This document shows, piece after piece, positions 15,806 to 23,278 of a stretch of 64,000 bases of DNA. The translations under genes and the position numbers were made by a program. The notes below the pieces were generated by a model. That model saw nothing but the letters and a program-made list of their open reading frames with translations. It did not search any database and was not told where the DNA came from. Origin of the DNA: Streptomyces achromogenes (lineage in GTDB: Bacteria; Actinomycetota; Actinomycetes; Streptomycetales; Streptomycetaceae); contig NZ_JAUSYH010000001.1 in assembly GCF_030816715.1 (NCBI RefSeq), positions 4,774,001-4,838,000 of the forward strand. Direction: 5' to 3'. The number at the start of each line of letters is the position of its first letter. Positions within the stretch are counted from its first letter, which is position 1.

Positions 15806-17083
15806 GTGGGCCTTGTCGTGCAGAAGTACGGAGGCTCCTCCGTAGCCGATGCCGAGGGCATCAAGCGCGTCGCCAAGCGGATCGTGGAAGCGAAGAAGAA
15901 CGGCCACCAGGTGGTCGTTGTCGTTTCCGCGATGGGCGACACGACGGACGAGCTGATCGATCTCGCCGAGCAGGTGTCACCGATGCCCAGCGGCCGGGAG
16001 TTCGACATGCTGCTGACCGCCGGAGAGCGGATCTCCATGGCCCTGCTGGCCATGGCGATCAAGAACCTGGGCCACAGCGCCCAGTCGTTCACCGGCAGCC
16101 AGGCAGGTGTCATCACCGACTCGGTCCACAACAAAGCCCGGATCATCGACGTCACGCCGGGCCGCATCCGGACCGCGCTGGACGAGGGCAACATCGCCAT
16201 CGTCGCCGGGTTCCAGGGCGTCAGCCAGGACAAGAAGGACATCACCACGCTCGGGCGCGGCGGGTCCGACACGACGGCCGTGGCCCTCGCCGCCGCACTC
16301 GACGCCGAGGTCTGCGAGATCTACACCGACGTGGACGGCGTGTTCACCGCCGACCCGCGGGTGGTGAAGAAGGCCCGCAAGATCGACTGGATCGCCTTCG
16401 AGGACATGCTGGAGCTCGCGGCCTCCGGCTCCAAGGTGCTGCTCCACCGCTGTGTGGAGTACGCCCGCCGCTACGACATCCCGATCCACGTCCGCTCCTC
16501 CTTCAGCGGGCACGAGGGCACGTGGGTCAGCAGTGCACCGATCGAGCAAGGGGACAAGCCGGTGGAGCAGGCCATCATCTCCGGTGTCGCGCACGACACC
16601 TCCGAGGCCAAGGTCACGGTCGTCGGCGTGCCGGACAAGCCGGGCGAGGCCGCCGTGATCTTCCGGACGATCGCCGACGCCGAGATCAACATCGACATGA
16701 TCGTGCAGAACGTGTCCGCGGCCTCCACCGGTCTGACGGACATCTCCTTCACGCTGCCCAAGGCCGAGGGCCGCAAGGCCATCGACGCGCTGGAGAAGAA
16801 CAAGTCCGGCATCGGCTTCGACTCGCTGCGCTACGACGACCAGATCGGCAAGATCTCCCTGGTCGGCGCCGGAATGAAGACGAACCCGGGTGTCACGGCC
16901 GACTTCTTCAAGGCCCTGGCCGACGCGGGCGTCAACATCGAGCTCATCTCGACCTCCGAGATCCGCATCTCGGTCGTGACCCGCGCCGACGACGTCAACG
17001 AGGCCGTGCGCGCCGTGCACACCGCCTTCGGGCTCGACTCCGACAGCGACGAGGCCGTCGTCTACGGGGGCACCGGGCGTTGA
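15806..17083 (+). CDS. ask: aspartokinase (feedback-regulated)
   Basis: This 425-residue aspartate kinase catalyses the first step to lysine, threonine, methionine and diaminopimelate. The KYGGSSVAD start, the GDTTDELI and LTAGERIS segments, the GRGGSDTTAVALAA core and the TDVDGVFTADPR motif define the kinase domain (to about 245). Two ACT domains (about 265-345 and 345-425) bind threonine and lysine, as in other actinobacterial enzymes. The GTG start at 15806 has a GAGGAG site and matches the conserved N-terminus. It is coupled to asd. An internal start that would give a separate regulatory beta chain is listed separately. Confidence 0.95.
   Translation: MGLVVQKYGGSSVADAEGIKRVAKRIVEAKKNGHQVVVVVSAMGDTTDELIDLAEQVSPMPSGREFDMLLTAGERISMALLAMAIKNLGHSAQSFTGSQAGVITDSVHNKARIIDVTPGRIRTALDEGNIAIVAGFQGVSQDKKDITTLGRGGSDTTAVALAAALDAEVCEIYTDVDGVFTADPRVVKKARKIDWIAFEDMLELAASGSKVLLHRCVEYARRYDIPIHVRSSFSGHEGTWVSSAPIEQGDKPVEQAIISGVAHDTSEAKVTVVGVPDKPGEAAVIFRTIADAEINIDMIVQNVSAASTGLTDISFTLPKAEGRKAIDALEKNKSGIGFDSLRYDDQIGKISLVGAGMKTNPGVTADFFKALADAGVNIELISTSEIRISVVTRADDVNEAVRAVHTAFGLDSDSDEAVVYGGTGR
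16548..16564 (+). other. candidate internal start for aspartokinase beta subunit
   Basis: Inside ask, AAGGGGA (16548-16554) lies seven bases before an in-frame GTG at 16562 (codon 253, VEQAIISG). Translation from here would yield about 173 residues covering exactly the two ACT domains. Actinobacterial aspartokinases such as that of Corynebacterium are known to make such an alpha2-beta2 complex from overlapping frames. Use of this site here is inferred. Confidence 0.5.
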
Positions 17084-18141
17084 TCTCGGCAACGCGCCGA
17101 CCGACGCTCGCGGTCGTGGGGGCGACCGGTGCGGTCGGCACGGTCATGCTGCGGATCCTGTCCCAGCGGGCCGACGTCTGGGGTGAGATCAGACTCGTCG
17201 CCTCGGCGCGCTCGGCCGGCCGCAAGCTGGCCGTGCGCGGCGAGGAGGTCGAGGTGCTGGCCCTGTCGGAGGAGGTCTTCGACGGGGTCGACGTCGCGAT
17301 GTTCGACGTTCCCGACGAGGTCGCGGCCCAGTGGGCGCCGGTCGCCGCCGCCCGGGGCGTGGTCGTGGTGGACAACTCCGGCGCCTTCCGGATGGACCCG
17401 GAGGTGCCGCTGGTGGTGCCCGAGGTCAACGCGCACGCGGTGCGGGTCCGGCCGCGCGGGATCGTCGCCAACCCCAACTGCACCACCCTCTCGATGATCG
17501 TCGCCCTGGGCGCGCTGCACGCCGAGTACGGGCTGCGCGAGCTGGTGGTGTCGTCGTACCAGGCGGTCAGCGGGGCCGGCCGGGCCGGCGTGGAGACGCT
17601 GCGGGAGCAGATCGCCATGGTCGCCGGCACCGAGCTGGGCACCCACCCGGGCGACGTGCGGCGGGCCGTCGGCGACCGCACCGGGCCGTTCCCCGACCCG
17701 GTGGCGCTGAACGTCGTCCCGTGGGCGGGGTCGCTGCGCGCGGACGGCTGGTCGTCCGAGGAGATGAAGGTGCGGGACGAGACCCGCAAGATCCTCGGCC
17801 TGCCCAAGCTGCCGGTGGCCGTGACCTGCGTCCGCGTCCCGGTCGTCACGGGGCACTCCGTCACCGTCCATGCCCGCTTCCAGGACACGGTCACCGTCGA
17901 GGGCGCTCGCGAGATCATCGCGACGGCCCCCGGCGTCGTCCTCTTCGACAACCCGGCGGCGGGCGAGTTCCCCACCCCCGCCGACGTGGTCGGCACCGAC
18001 CCCACCTGGGTGGGCCGGGTGCGCCGGGCCCTCGACGACCCGACGGCGCTGGAGCTGTTCGTGTGCGGGGACAACCTGCGCAAGGGGGCCGCGCTGAACA
18101 CCGCCCAGATCGCGGAGCTGCTCGCGGCCGAGCTGTCCTGA
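17080..18141 (+). CDS. asd: aspartate-semialdehyde dehydrogenase
   Basis: The roughly 353-residue enzyme reduces aspartyl phosphate to aspartate semialdehyde with NADPH. It shows the Rossmann motif VVGATGAVGTVML, a variant phosphate-binding RSAGRKL, the catalytic Cys134 in NPNCTT, SYQAVSGAGRAG, and RVPVVTGHS near the C-terminus. The TTG start at 17080 overlaps the ask stop (TTGA), so the two steps are translationally coupled. An alternative is a start a few codons later; no upstream ATG or GTG fits. I recall two asd-type genes in some Streptomyces, so this may be one of two copies. Confidence 0.93.
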   Translation: MISATRRPTLAVVGATGAVGTVMLRILSQRADVWGEIRLVASARSAGRKLAVRGEEVEVLALSEEVFDGVDVAMFDVPDEVAAQWAPVAAARGVVVVDNSGAFRMDPEVPLVVPEVNAHAVRVRPRGIVANPNCTTLSMIVALGALHAEYGLRELVVSSYQAVSGAGRAGVETLREQIAMVAGTELGTHPGDVRRAVGDRTGPFPDPVALNVVPWAGSLRADGWSSEEMKVRDETRKILGLPKLPVAVTCVRVPVVTGHSVTVHARFQDTVTVEGAREIIATAPGVVLFDNPAAGEFPTPADVVGTDPTWVGRVRRALDDPTALELFVCGDNLRKGAALNTAQIAELLAAELS

Positions 18142-18587
18142 GGCGGCTGTCCTGAGGCGGTGGTCCCGAGGAGGTACTCCTGGGGCGACGGTCCTGGCGC
18201 GGCGGCCCCGAGGCGGCGGGAGCCGGCCCGAGGTGCGGGTGCCGGGCGGGGCGGCGCGTAATTGTAGGATCTTTCAAGCAATGTGAGCCGGTCGACGGTC
18301 CGAACCACTTGTATCGGGCACCTTGGGCATCCGAAGATTTTCTCCCCGCTCTCCGCAACCGTGCGCAGGGCGGGGAGCGTCTTTGCCGTCACCCTCAGGG
18401 GTGCGCAGAGGTGTGAACGATCACAGCGTCCCGGTCGCGGTGGCAGCGTACGGGGACGCGGTGGTCCGGGCGTGGGGACGCCCGTTCCTATGGGACACAG
18501 GGGAAGAGCGGGACACATGAGACGGGTACGCGTGACCGTGGCCGACGCAAACGTGACGCCGGACGCGTACAACCCCTCAGGGGGGAC
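18142..18587. other. intergenic region upstream of ECF sigma gene
   Basis: The first 100 bases downstream of asd hold degenerate GGCGGTNCCGAGG-like repeats. A less GC-rich stretch follows (TAATTGTAGGATCTTTCAAG, about 18259-18278), which could include a promoter. A hairpin with arms CTCCCCGC (18342-18349) and GCGGGGAG (18370-18377) is followed by CGTCTTTG and may be a terminator or attenuator. Upstream of the sigma gene is one short open frame, described next. Confidence 0.4.
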
Positions 18588-18711
18588 GTGCGTCCAACAG
18601 GCGTGGCAGAGGTACTCGAACTTCCGATGGCGCCCGGCGGCGCGGCCCTGCGGCCGCCGCTCGGCGTCCGCCGCCCGCGTGCGTCCGGCACGGCCGGCGG
18701 CCTGCCGGTGA
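18517..18711 (+). CDS. possible 64-aa leader ORF overlapping sigma gene
   Basis: An ATG with a well-spaced GGGGAAGAG site opens a 64-codon frame (MRRVRVTVAD...) with high third-position GC that runs into the sigma-factor gene in another frame. The product is basic and resembles nothing I know. It could be a real small protein, a leader peptide that couples translation to the sigma gene, or chance. Confidence 0.3.
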   Translation: MRRVRVTVADANVTPDAYNPSGGTCVQQAWQRYSNFRWRPAARPCGRRSASAARVRPARPAACR

Positions 18712-19286
18712 TCGCGCCCATGCCCGCAGCGCGGCCCACCCGCGTCCCCGGTCAGCGTGACGGTGTGGAAGAGGTCGAGGGAGCGGCGGCCGTCGGCACC
18801 ACCGTCGACCACCTCACCGAGACCTACCGGGCCCACTACCGCTCGCTGCTCGGTCTCGCCGCCCTCCTCCTCGACGACACCGCCTCCTGCGAGGACGTCG
18901 TCCAGGAGGCCTTCATCCGCGTCCACTCCGCACGCAAACGCGTCCGCGAACCCGAGAAGACCCTCGCCTACCTGCGTCAGACGGTCGTCAACCTCTCCCG
19001 CTCCGCGCTGCGCCGCCGCATCCTCGGCCTGAAGCTGCTGTCCAAGCCGATGCCGGACATGGCCAGCGCGGAGGAGGGCGCGTACGACCAGCTCGAGCGC
19101 GACTCGCTCATCAAGGCGATGAAGGGCCTGCAGCGCCGGCAGCGCGAGGTCCTCGTGCTGCGCTACTTCGCGGACATGACGGAAGCGCAGGTCGCCGAGA
19201 CCCTCGGCATCTCCCTCGGCTCGGTCAAGGCCTACGGCTCACGCGGCATCGCCGCGCTGCGCATAGCCATGGAGGAGCCGGCGTGA
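18588..19286 (+). CDS. ECF-type RNA polymerase sigma factor
   Basis: After a Pro/Arg-rich N-terminal extension of about 75 residues, the 232-residue protein contains region 2 (YRAHYRSLLGLAALLLDDTASCEDVVQEAFIRV) and region 4 (LQRRQREVLVLRYFADMTEAQVAETLGISLGSVKAYGSRGIAALR), the two domains of group IV sigma factors. The start is uncertain: GTG at 18588 has GGGGGGA close by, but codon use in the first 13 codons is poor and an ATG at 18627 is possible. Its stop overlaps the GTG of a membrane protein gene (GTGA), the usual arrangement of a sigma factor with its anti-sigma factor. Confidence 0.88.
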   Translation: MRPTGVAEVLELPMAPGGAALRPPLGVRRPRASGTAGGLPVIAPMPAARPTRVPGQRDGVEEVEGAAAVGTTVDHLTETYRAHYRSLLGLAALLLDDTASCEDVVQEAFIRVHSARKRVREPEKTLAYLRQTVVNLSRSALRRRILGLKLLSKPMPDMASAEEGAYDQLERDSLIKAMKGLQRRQREVLVLRYFADMTEAQVAETLGISLGSVKAYGSRGIAALRIAMEEPA

Positions 19287-20458
19287 GCGAGGAACCCGAA
19301 GAGCGTGGCTCCCACGGGAGCCACGACGGGCACGAGCGCGACGAGCCCCCCGCGCGGCGGCAGCCGACGACCCCGCCGCGCACACCCGAGCCGACGACAT
19401 CGCACGCTGGGAACTCAACCGTGAACCACCACCTCGACGACCAGGGCCCCGACGGGCTCGACTCGGACGAGCTGGCACTGCGCCGGATGCTCCACGACGT
19501 CGTCCAGGAGATGGAGCCGCGCGACGGCGCCCTGGACCACCTGCGGCGAGCCGTCCCCGTCCGCCGGGCCCGCAAGCGGCAGGCGGTCGTCGGCATGGCG
19601 GCCGCGGCCCTCTTCCTCGGCACCGCCGTCCCCGCCGTGCTGCACGTCTCGAACGCGGGCGGCTCCGACGCCAACCCTTCGATCGCCGGCCAGGCCTCAC
19701 AGGCGCAGGGGGGAACCGATCAGGGCAAGAACCCCGACGGCGGCTCCTCGGGCAAGGTCGGCGACTCCTCCGGCGGCACCGGTGACCAGGACAAGGGCGG
19801 CGCCACCGACTCCGGCCAGGGCAAGGAGTCCGCGGCCGGCGCCGCCTCCAGTGGCGCCGGGCCCACCTCCTCGGCCCCGGCGACCGCGCCCCCCTGCACA
19901 CCGGACCAGCTCGACGGCGGCGCACCCACCGTCGCCGGCCCCGACGCGGCGGGCATCGTGTACGGCGCCTTCCGGGTGCAGAACTCCTCCGCCGCCGGCT
20001 GCAGCGTCCGCGGCGCCGTCGCCCTGTCGTTCGACGTCCAGGGCGCGGCCGACGCCGCCAGGATCACCGTGGTGGAGCACGCCTCCGGGGACGCGGCGGC
20101 CGGCCTGCCCGACCCCTCCCTGTACGTCCCGCAGCTCACCCTCGCACCCGGCTCCGCCTACGAGGTGAAGTTCGCCTGGGCGCCCGCCGAGACCTGCCCC
20201 ACCACGGGCGGCTCCGGCGGTGACAGCGGCGGCACGGCGTCCCCCTCGCCGACCCCCTCCGAACCGGCCGGCACCACCGGCGAGACGACCTCCGGCACCG
20301 CGGCCCAGCTGTTCACCGAGGACGGCACGACCGGCACCGCCGAAGGCAGCGTCGTCGTGTCCTACACGACCGGCGCCGGAGCGCCCACGCTCAAGGCGAC
20401 GGTGCCGAACGCCTGCGTCGGGACGATCTACCGGACGGGCGTGCTCGCCTCGTCCTGA
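19283..20458 (+). CDS. one-pass membrane protein, candidate anti-sigma factor
   Basis: The 391-residue product has a cytoplasmic part of about 95 residues with LALRRMLHDVVQEMEP and LDHLRRAVPVRRARKR, a single membrane helix (about 100-120), a long Gly/Ser/Asp-rich linker, and an extracellular domain of about 190 residues with spaced cysteines. There is no zinc-binding HxxxCxxC motif, so it is not a ZAS-type anti-sigma factor. Topology and coupling to the ECF sigma gene make a sigma-regulating role plausible. Its last 31 bases overlap the end of the convergent SURF1 gene. Confidence 0.75.
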   Translation: MSEEPEERGSHGSHDGHERDEPPARRQPTTPPRTPEPTTSHAGNSTVNHHLDDQGPDGLDSDELALRRMLHDVVQEMEPRDGALDHLRRAVPVRRARKRQAVVGMAAAALFLGTAVPAVLHVSNAGGSDANPSIAGQASQAQGGTDQGKNPDGGSSGKVGDSSGGTGDQDKGGATDSGQGKESAAGAASSGAGPTSSAPATAPPCTPDQLDGGAPTVAGPDAAGIVYGAFRVQNSSAAGCSVRGAVALSFDVQGAADAARITVVEHASGDAAAGLPDPSLYVPQLTLAPGSAYEVKFAWAPAETCPTTGGSGGDSGGTASPSPTPSEPAGTTGETTSGTAAQLFTEDGTTGTAEGSVVVSYTTGAGAPTLKATVPNACVGTIYRTGVLASS

Positions 20459-21237
20459 ACCACCGGCCCGGCGACCTCCTCGGGAACGATCCCGAGGGCA
20501 GCGTCCCGGGCGGACTCCACCTCGCGGCGCAGCAGCCGGAACCACATGAACACCACGAACCCGGCGAAGACGAACCACTCGCCGGTGTAGCCCAGGTTCT
20601 GGAACGCCTTCAGGTCGAGCCCGCTGTTCGGGGCCGCGCTCACCGGCACCGTCGTCATCGGCGCGTCGGCCTTGTCGAGCGTGACCCAGGCGTCGTACAG
20701 GTCGTACGGCACCAGGTTGATCAGGGACGCGGCGCTGATCGCGGCGGTCTGCCCGGCCGGCAGGCCGCCCCGGGCGCTCACCCCGTTGTCGCCGGGCTGC
20801 TCCGAGGCCTGCAGTGCTCCGGTGACGGTGACCTCGCCGGCGGGCGCGGCCGGGGCCTTCGCGGCGTCGGCGGCGCCGGGCAGCCAGCCGCGCACCACGG
20901 GCAGCGCCTTGCCGGCGTCGGTGCGCAGCAGGGTCAGCACGTAGAAGCCGTCCCGGCCGTCCAGCTCACGGCCCGGCACGAGCAGCTGGTCGCCGTAGCG
21001 ACCGCGGGCGGTGACCTGCCTGCCGGAGGTCTCCTGGTCCACGGGGAGCAGCTCGGCCAGCGGACGGGCCGCCCCGGTGCGGGCCGAGGCGGCCTGCGCC
21101 TTCGCCTCGCGGTGGCCGTCCACCCGCGACTCGAACCGGCTCAGCTGCCACGACCCCATGAACAGGCAGAAGGGGATGGCCAGCAGCACGAAGACGTTGA
21201 TCCCCCACCAGCGGGGCGTCAGCAGGAACCGGTACAC
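20428..21237 (-). CDS. SURF1-family cytochrome oxidase assembly protein
   Basis: This 269-residue membrane protein has the SURF1 layout: an N-terminal membrane helix (LLTPRWWGINVFVLLAIPFCLFMGSWQLSRF), a soluble loop domain with GRYGDQLLVPGRELDGRDGFYVLTLLRT and VVRGWLP, and a C-terminal helix (GEWFVFAGFVVFMWFRLLRR). SURF1 aids haem insertion into the aa3 oxidase. The start is GTG at 21237, which places the first helix at the N-terminus as in the family; a longer upstream frame is noise. It overlaps the preceding convergent gene by 31 bases. Confidence 0.9.
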   Translation of the reverse strand: MYRFLLTPRWWGINVFVLLAIPFCLFMGSWQLSRFESRVDGHREAKAQAASARTGAARPLAELLPVDQETSGRQVTARGRYGDQLLVPGRELDGRDGFYVLTLLRTDAGKALPVVRGWLPGAADAAKAPAAPAGEVTVTGALQASEQPGDNGVSARGGLPAGQTAAISAASLINLVPYDLYDAWVTLDKADAPMTTVPVSAAPNSGLDLKAFQNLGYTGEWFVFAGFVVFMWFRLLRREVESARDAALGIVPEEVAGPVVQDEASTPVR

Positions 21238-21384
21238 GTCGTCCACGGTACGGGGCGGACGCGGGCCCCCGCCGGGCGGGGGGTGAGGCCCTGGAGTGCG
21301 AACCAGGTGGGAAGTCGGTGGGAAGTCCCGCAAGGGTGACGACGGTGGCGTCTCATTGCCCGCGCGGGCGGGCAATATGGGGCC

Positions 21385-23208
21385 ATGATTGAGAGCAACG
21401 GGTCCGACGCACCCGAGCCGTACGAGGAGACGCCGGACTGGGAGCAGCGGTTCCGCGCCGCGCGCGTCTCTCTGCCCGACTGGGCGGAGGACGCCCCCGA
21501 CCACTGCCTTTTCGTGTCGAACGCGACCGGGACCTACGAGCTGTACGCCTGGGACCGCGCCACGGGCGACCAGCGTCAGGTGACCGACCGGGCCAACGGC
21601 ACGACGGACGGCGTGCTCTCCCCGGACGGCGCCTGGATCTGGTGGTTCGACGACAAGGACGGCGACGAGTTCGGCGTCTGGCGCCGGCAGCGCTTCGAGG
21701 GCGGCGAGGACGAACTGGCCGCGCCGGGCCTGGACGCCTCCTACCCGGCCGGCCTGGCCCTCGGCCGCGACGGCCGCACGGCTGTGGTCGGCCGCTCCAC
21801 GGACGAGGAGGGCACCACGATCCACGTGGCACGCGTCGGCGAGCCCCCCTTCGAGCTGTACCGCCACCGCGAGTCGGCGGGCGTCGGCGACCTCTCCCAC
21901 GACGGCTCGCTGATCGCCGTCGAGCACACCGAGCACGGCGACGCGATGCACTCGGCGCTGCGCGTCCTGCGTCCGGACGGCACCACGGTCGCCGAGCTGG
22001 ACGACACCCGGGGCGGGACCGAGGAGCTGGGCCTGGAGGTGCTGGGCTTCGCGCCGGTCGACGGCGACACCCGGCTGCTCATCGGCCACCAGCGCCGCGG
22101 CCGCTGGGAGCCCCTGGTCTGGGACACGGCCACCGGGTCGGAGACGGACCTGGCCCTGGACCTGCCGGGCGACGTCAGCGCCGAGTGGTACCCCGACGGC
22201 TCGGGCCTGCTCGTCGCGCACAGCTTCGAGGCGCGCAGCGAGCTGTTCCGCTACGACCTGGCGAGCGCCCGGCTGGAACGGATCCCGACCCCGCCGGGCA
22301 CCGTCTCCGGGGCGACCGCCCGGCCGGACGGCAGCGTGGAGTACCTGTGGTCGTCGGCCGCCCAGCCGCCGGCCGTCCGCTCGACCGCCGGCGGCGTGGT
22401 CCTCGACCCGCCCGGGACGAAGTCCCCGGGGTCGGTCCCGGTGCGGGACGTGTGGGTGGAGGGCCCCGGCGGCCGCATCCACGCGCTGGTGCAGAAGCCC
22501 GCGGGAGCCGACGGCCCGCTGCCCACCGTCTTCGACATCCACGGCGGCCCGACCTGGCACGACAGCGACGCCTTCGCGGCCGCGCCGGCCGCCTGGGTGG
22601 ACCACGGCTACGCGGTCGTCCGCATCAACTACCGCGGCTCCACGGGATACGGCCGGGCCTGGACGGACGCCCTGAAGCACCGGGTGGGGCTGATCGAGCT
22701 GGAGGACATCGAGGCGGTACGGGAGTGGGCGGTGGGCTCGGGTCTGTCCGACCCCTCCCGGCTGATCCTCACCGGCGGTTCCTGGGGCGGCTACCTCACC
22801 CTGCTCGGTCTCGGCGTCCAGCCCGACGCGTGGACCGTGGGCATCGCGGCCGTCCCCGTCGCCGACTACGTCACGGCCTACCACGACGAGATGGAGGCCC
22901 TGAAGGCGATGGACCGCACGCTGCTGGGCGGCACCCCGGAGGAGGTCCCGGAGCGCTTCGAGGCCTCGTCCCCGCTGACGTACGTCGACAAGGTGCGGGC
23001 CCCCGTCTACATCTCGGCCGGGGTGAACGACCCCCGCTGCCCCATCCGCCAGATCGACAACTACGTCGAGCGCCTGAAGGCCCGCGGAGCGGTGCACGAG
23101 GTGTACCGCTACGACGCCGGCCACGGCTCCCTGGTGGTGGACGAGCGCATCAAACAGGTCCGTCTGGAACTGGAGTTCGCGGAGAAGCACCTGAAGTACC
23201 TGAAGTAA
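21385..23208 (+). CDS. S9-family prolyl oligopeptidase-like peptidase
   Basis: This 607-residue cytosolic protein has an N-terminal beta-propeller with repeated SPDGAW, SHDGSL and YPDGSG blades. A C-terminal alpha/beta hydrolase domain (about 350-607) carries the triad Ser466 in GGSWGGY, Asp549 in GVNDPRC and His580 in AGHGS, with DIHGGPTW forming the oxyanion side. It belongs with acylaminoacyl-peptidase and dipeptidyl-peptidase relatives that cleave short peptides. No signal peptide is present. The ATG at 21385 follows a weak site and the gene appears monocistronic. Confidence 0.93.
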   Translation: MIESNGSDAPEPYEETPDWEQRFRAARVSLPDWAEDAPDHCLFVSNATGTYELYAWDRATGDQRQVTDRANGTTDGVLSPDGAWIWWFDDKDGDEFGVWRRQRFEGGEDELAAPGLDASYPAGLALGRDGRTAVVGRSTDEEGTTIHVARVGEPPFELYRHRESAGVGDLSHDGSLIAVEHTEHGDAMHSALRVLRPDGTTVAELDDTRGGTEELGLEVLGFAPVDGDTRLLIGHQRRGRWEPLVWDTATGSETDLALDLPGDVSAEWYPDGSGLLVAHSFEARSELFRYDLASARLERIPTPPGTVSGATARPDGSVEYLWSSAAQPPAVRSTAGGVVLDPPGTKSPGSVPVRDVWVEGPGGRIHALVQKPAGADGPLPTVFDIHGGPTWHDSDAFAAAPAAWVDHGYAVVRINYRGSTGYGRAWTDALKHRVGLIELEDIEAVREWAVGSGLSDPSRLILTGGSWGGYLTLLGLGVQPDAWTVGIAAVPVADYVTAYHDEMEALKAMDRTLLGGTPEEVPERFEASSPLTYVDKVRAPVYISAGVNDPRCPIRQIDNYVERLKARGAVHEVYRYDAGHGSLVVDERIKQVRLELEFAEKHLKYLK

Positions 23209-23278
23209 CCGCCCGGACGCCCCACGTGCGCCCCGATTCCGGCGGGGCGGCGAGGGGGGTGGGCCCGGAGGCGAACCC

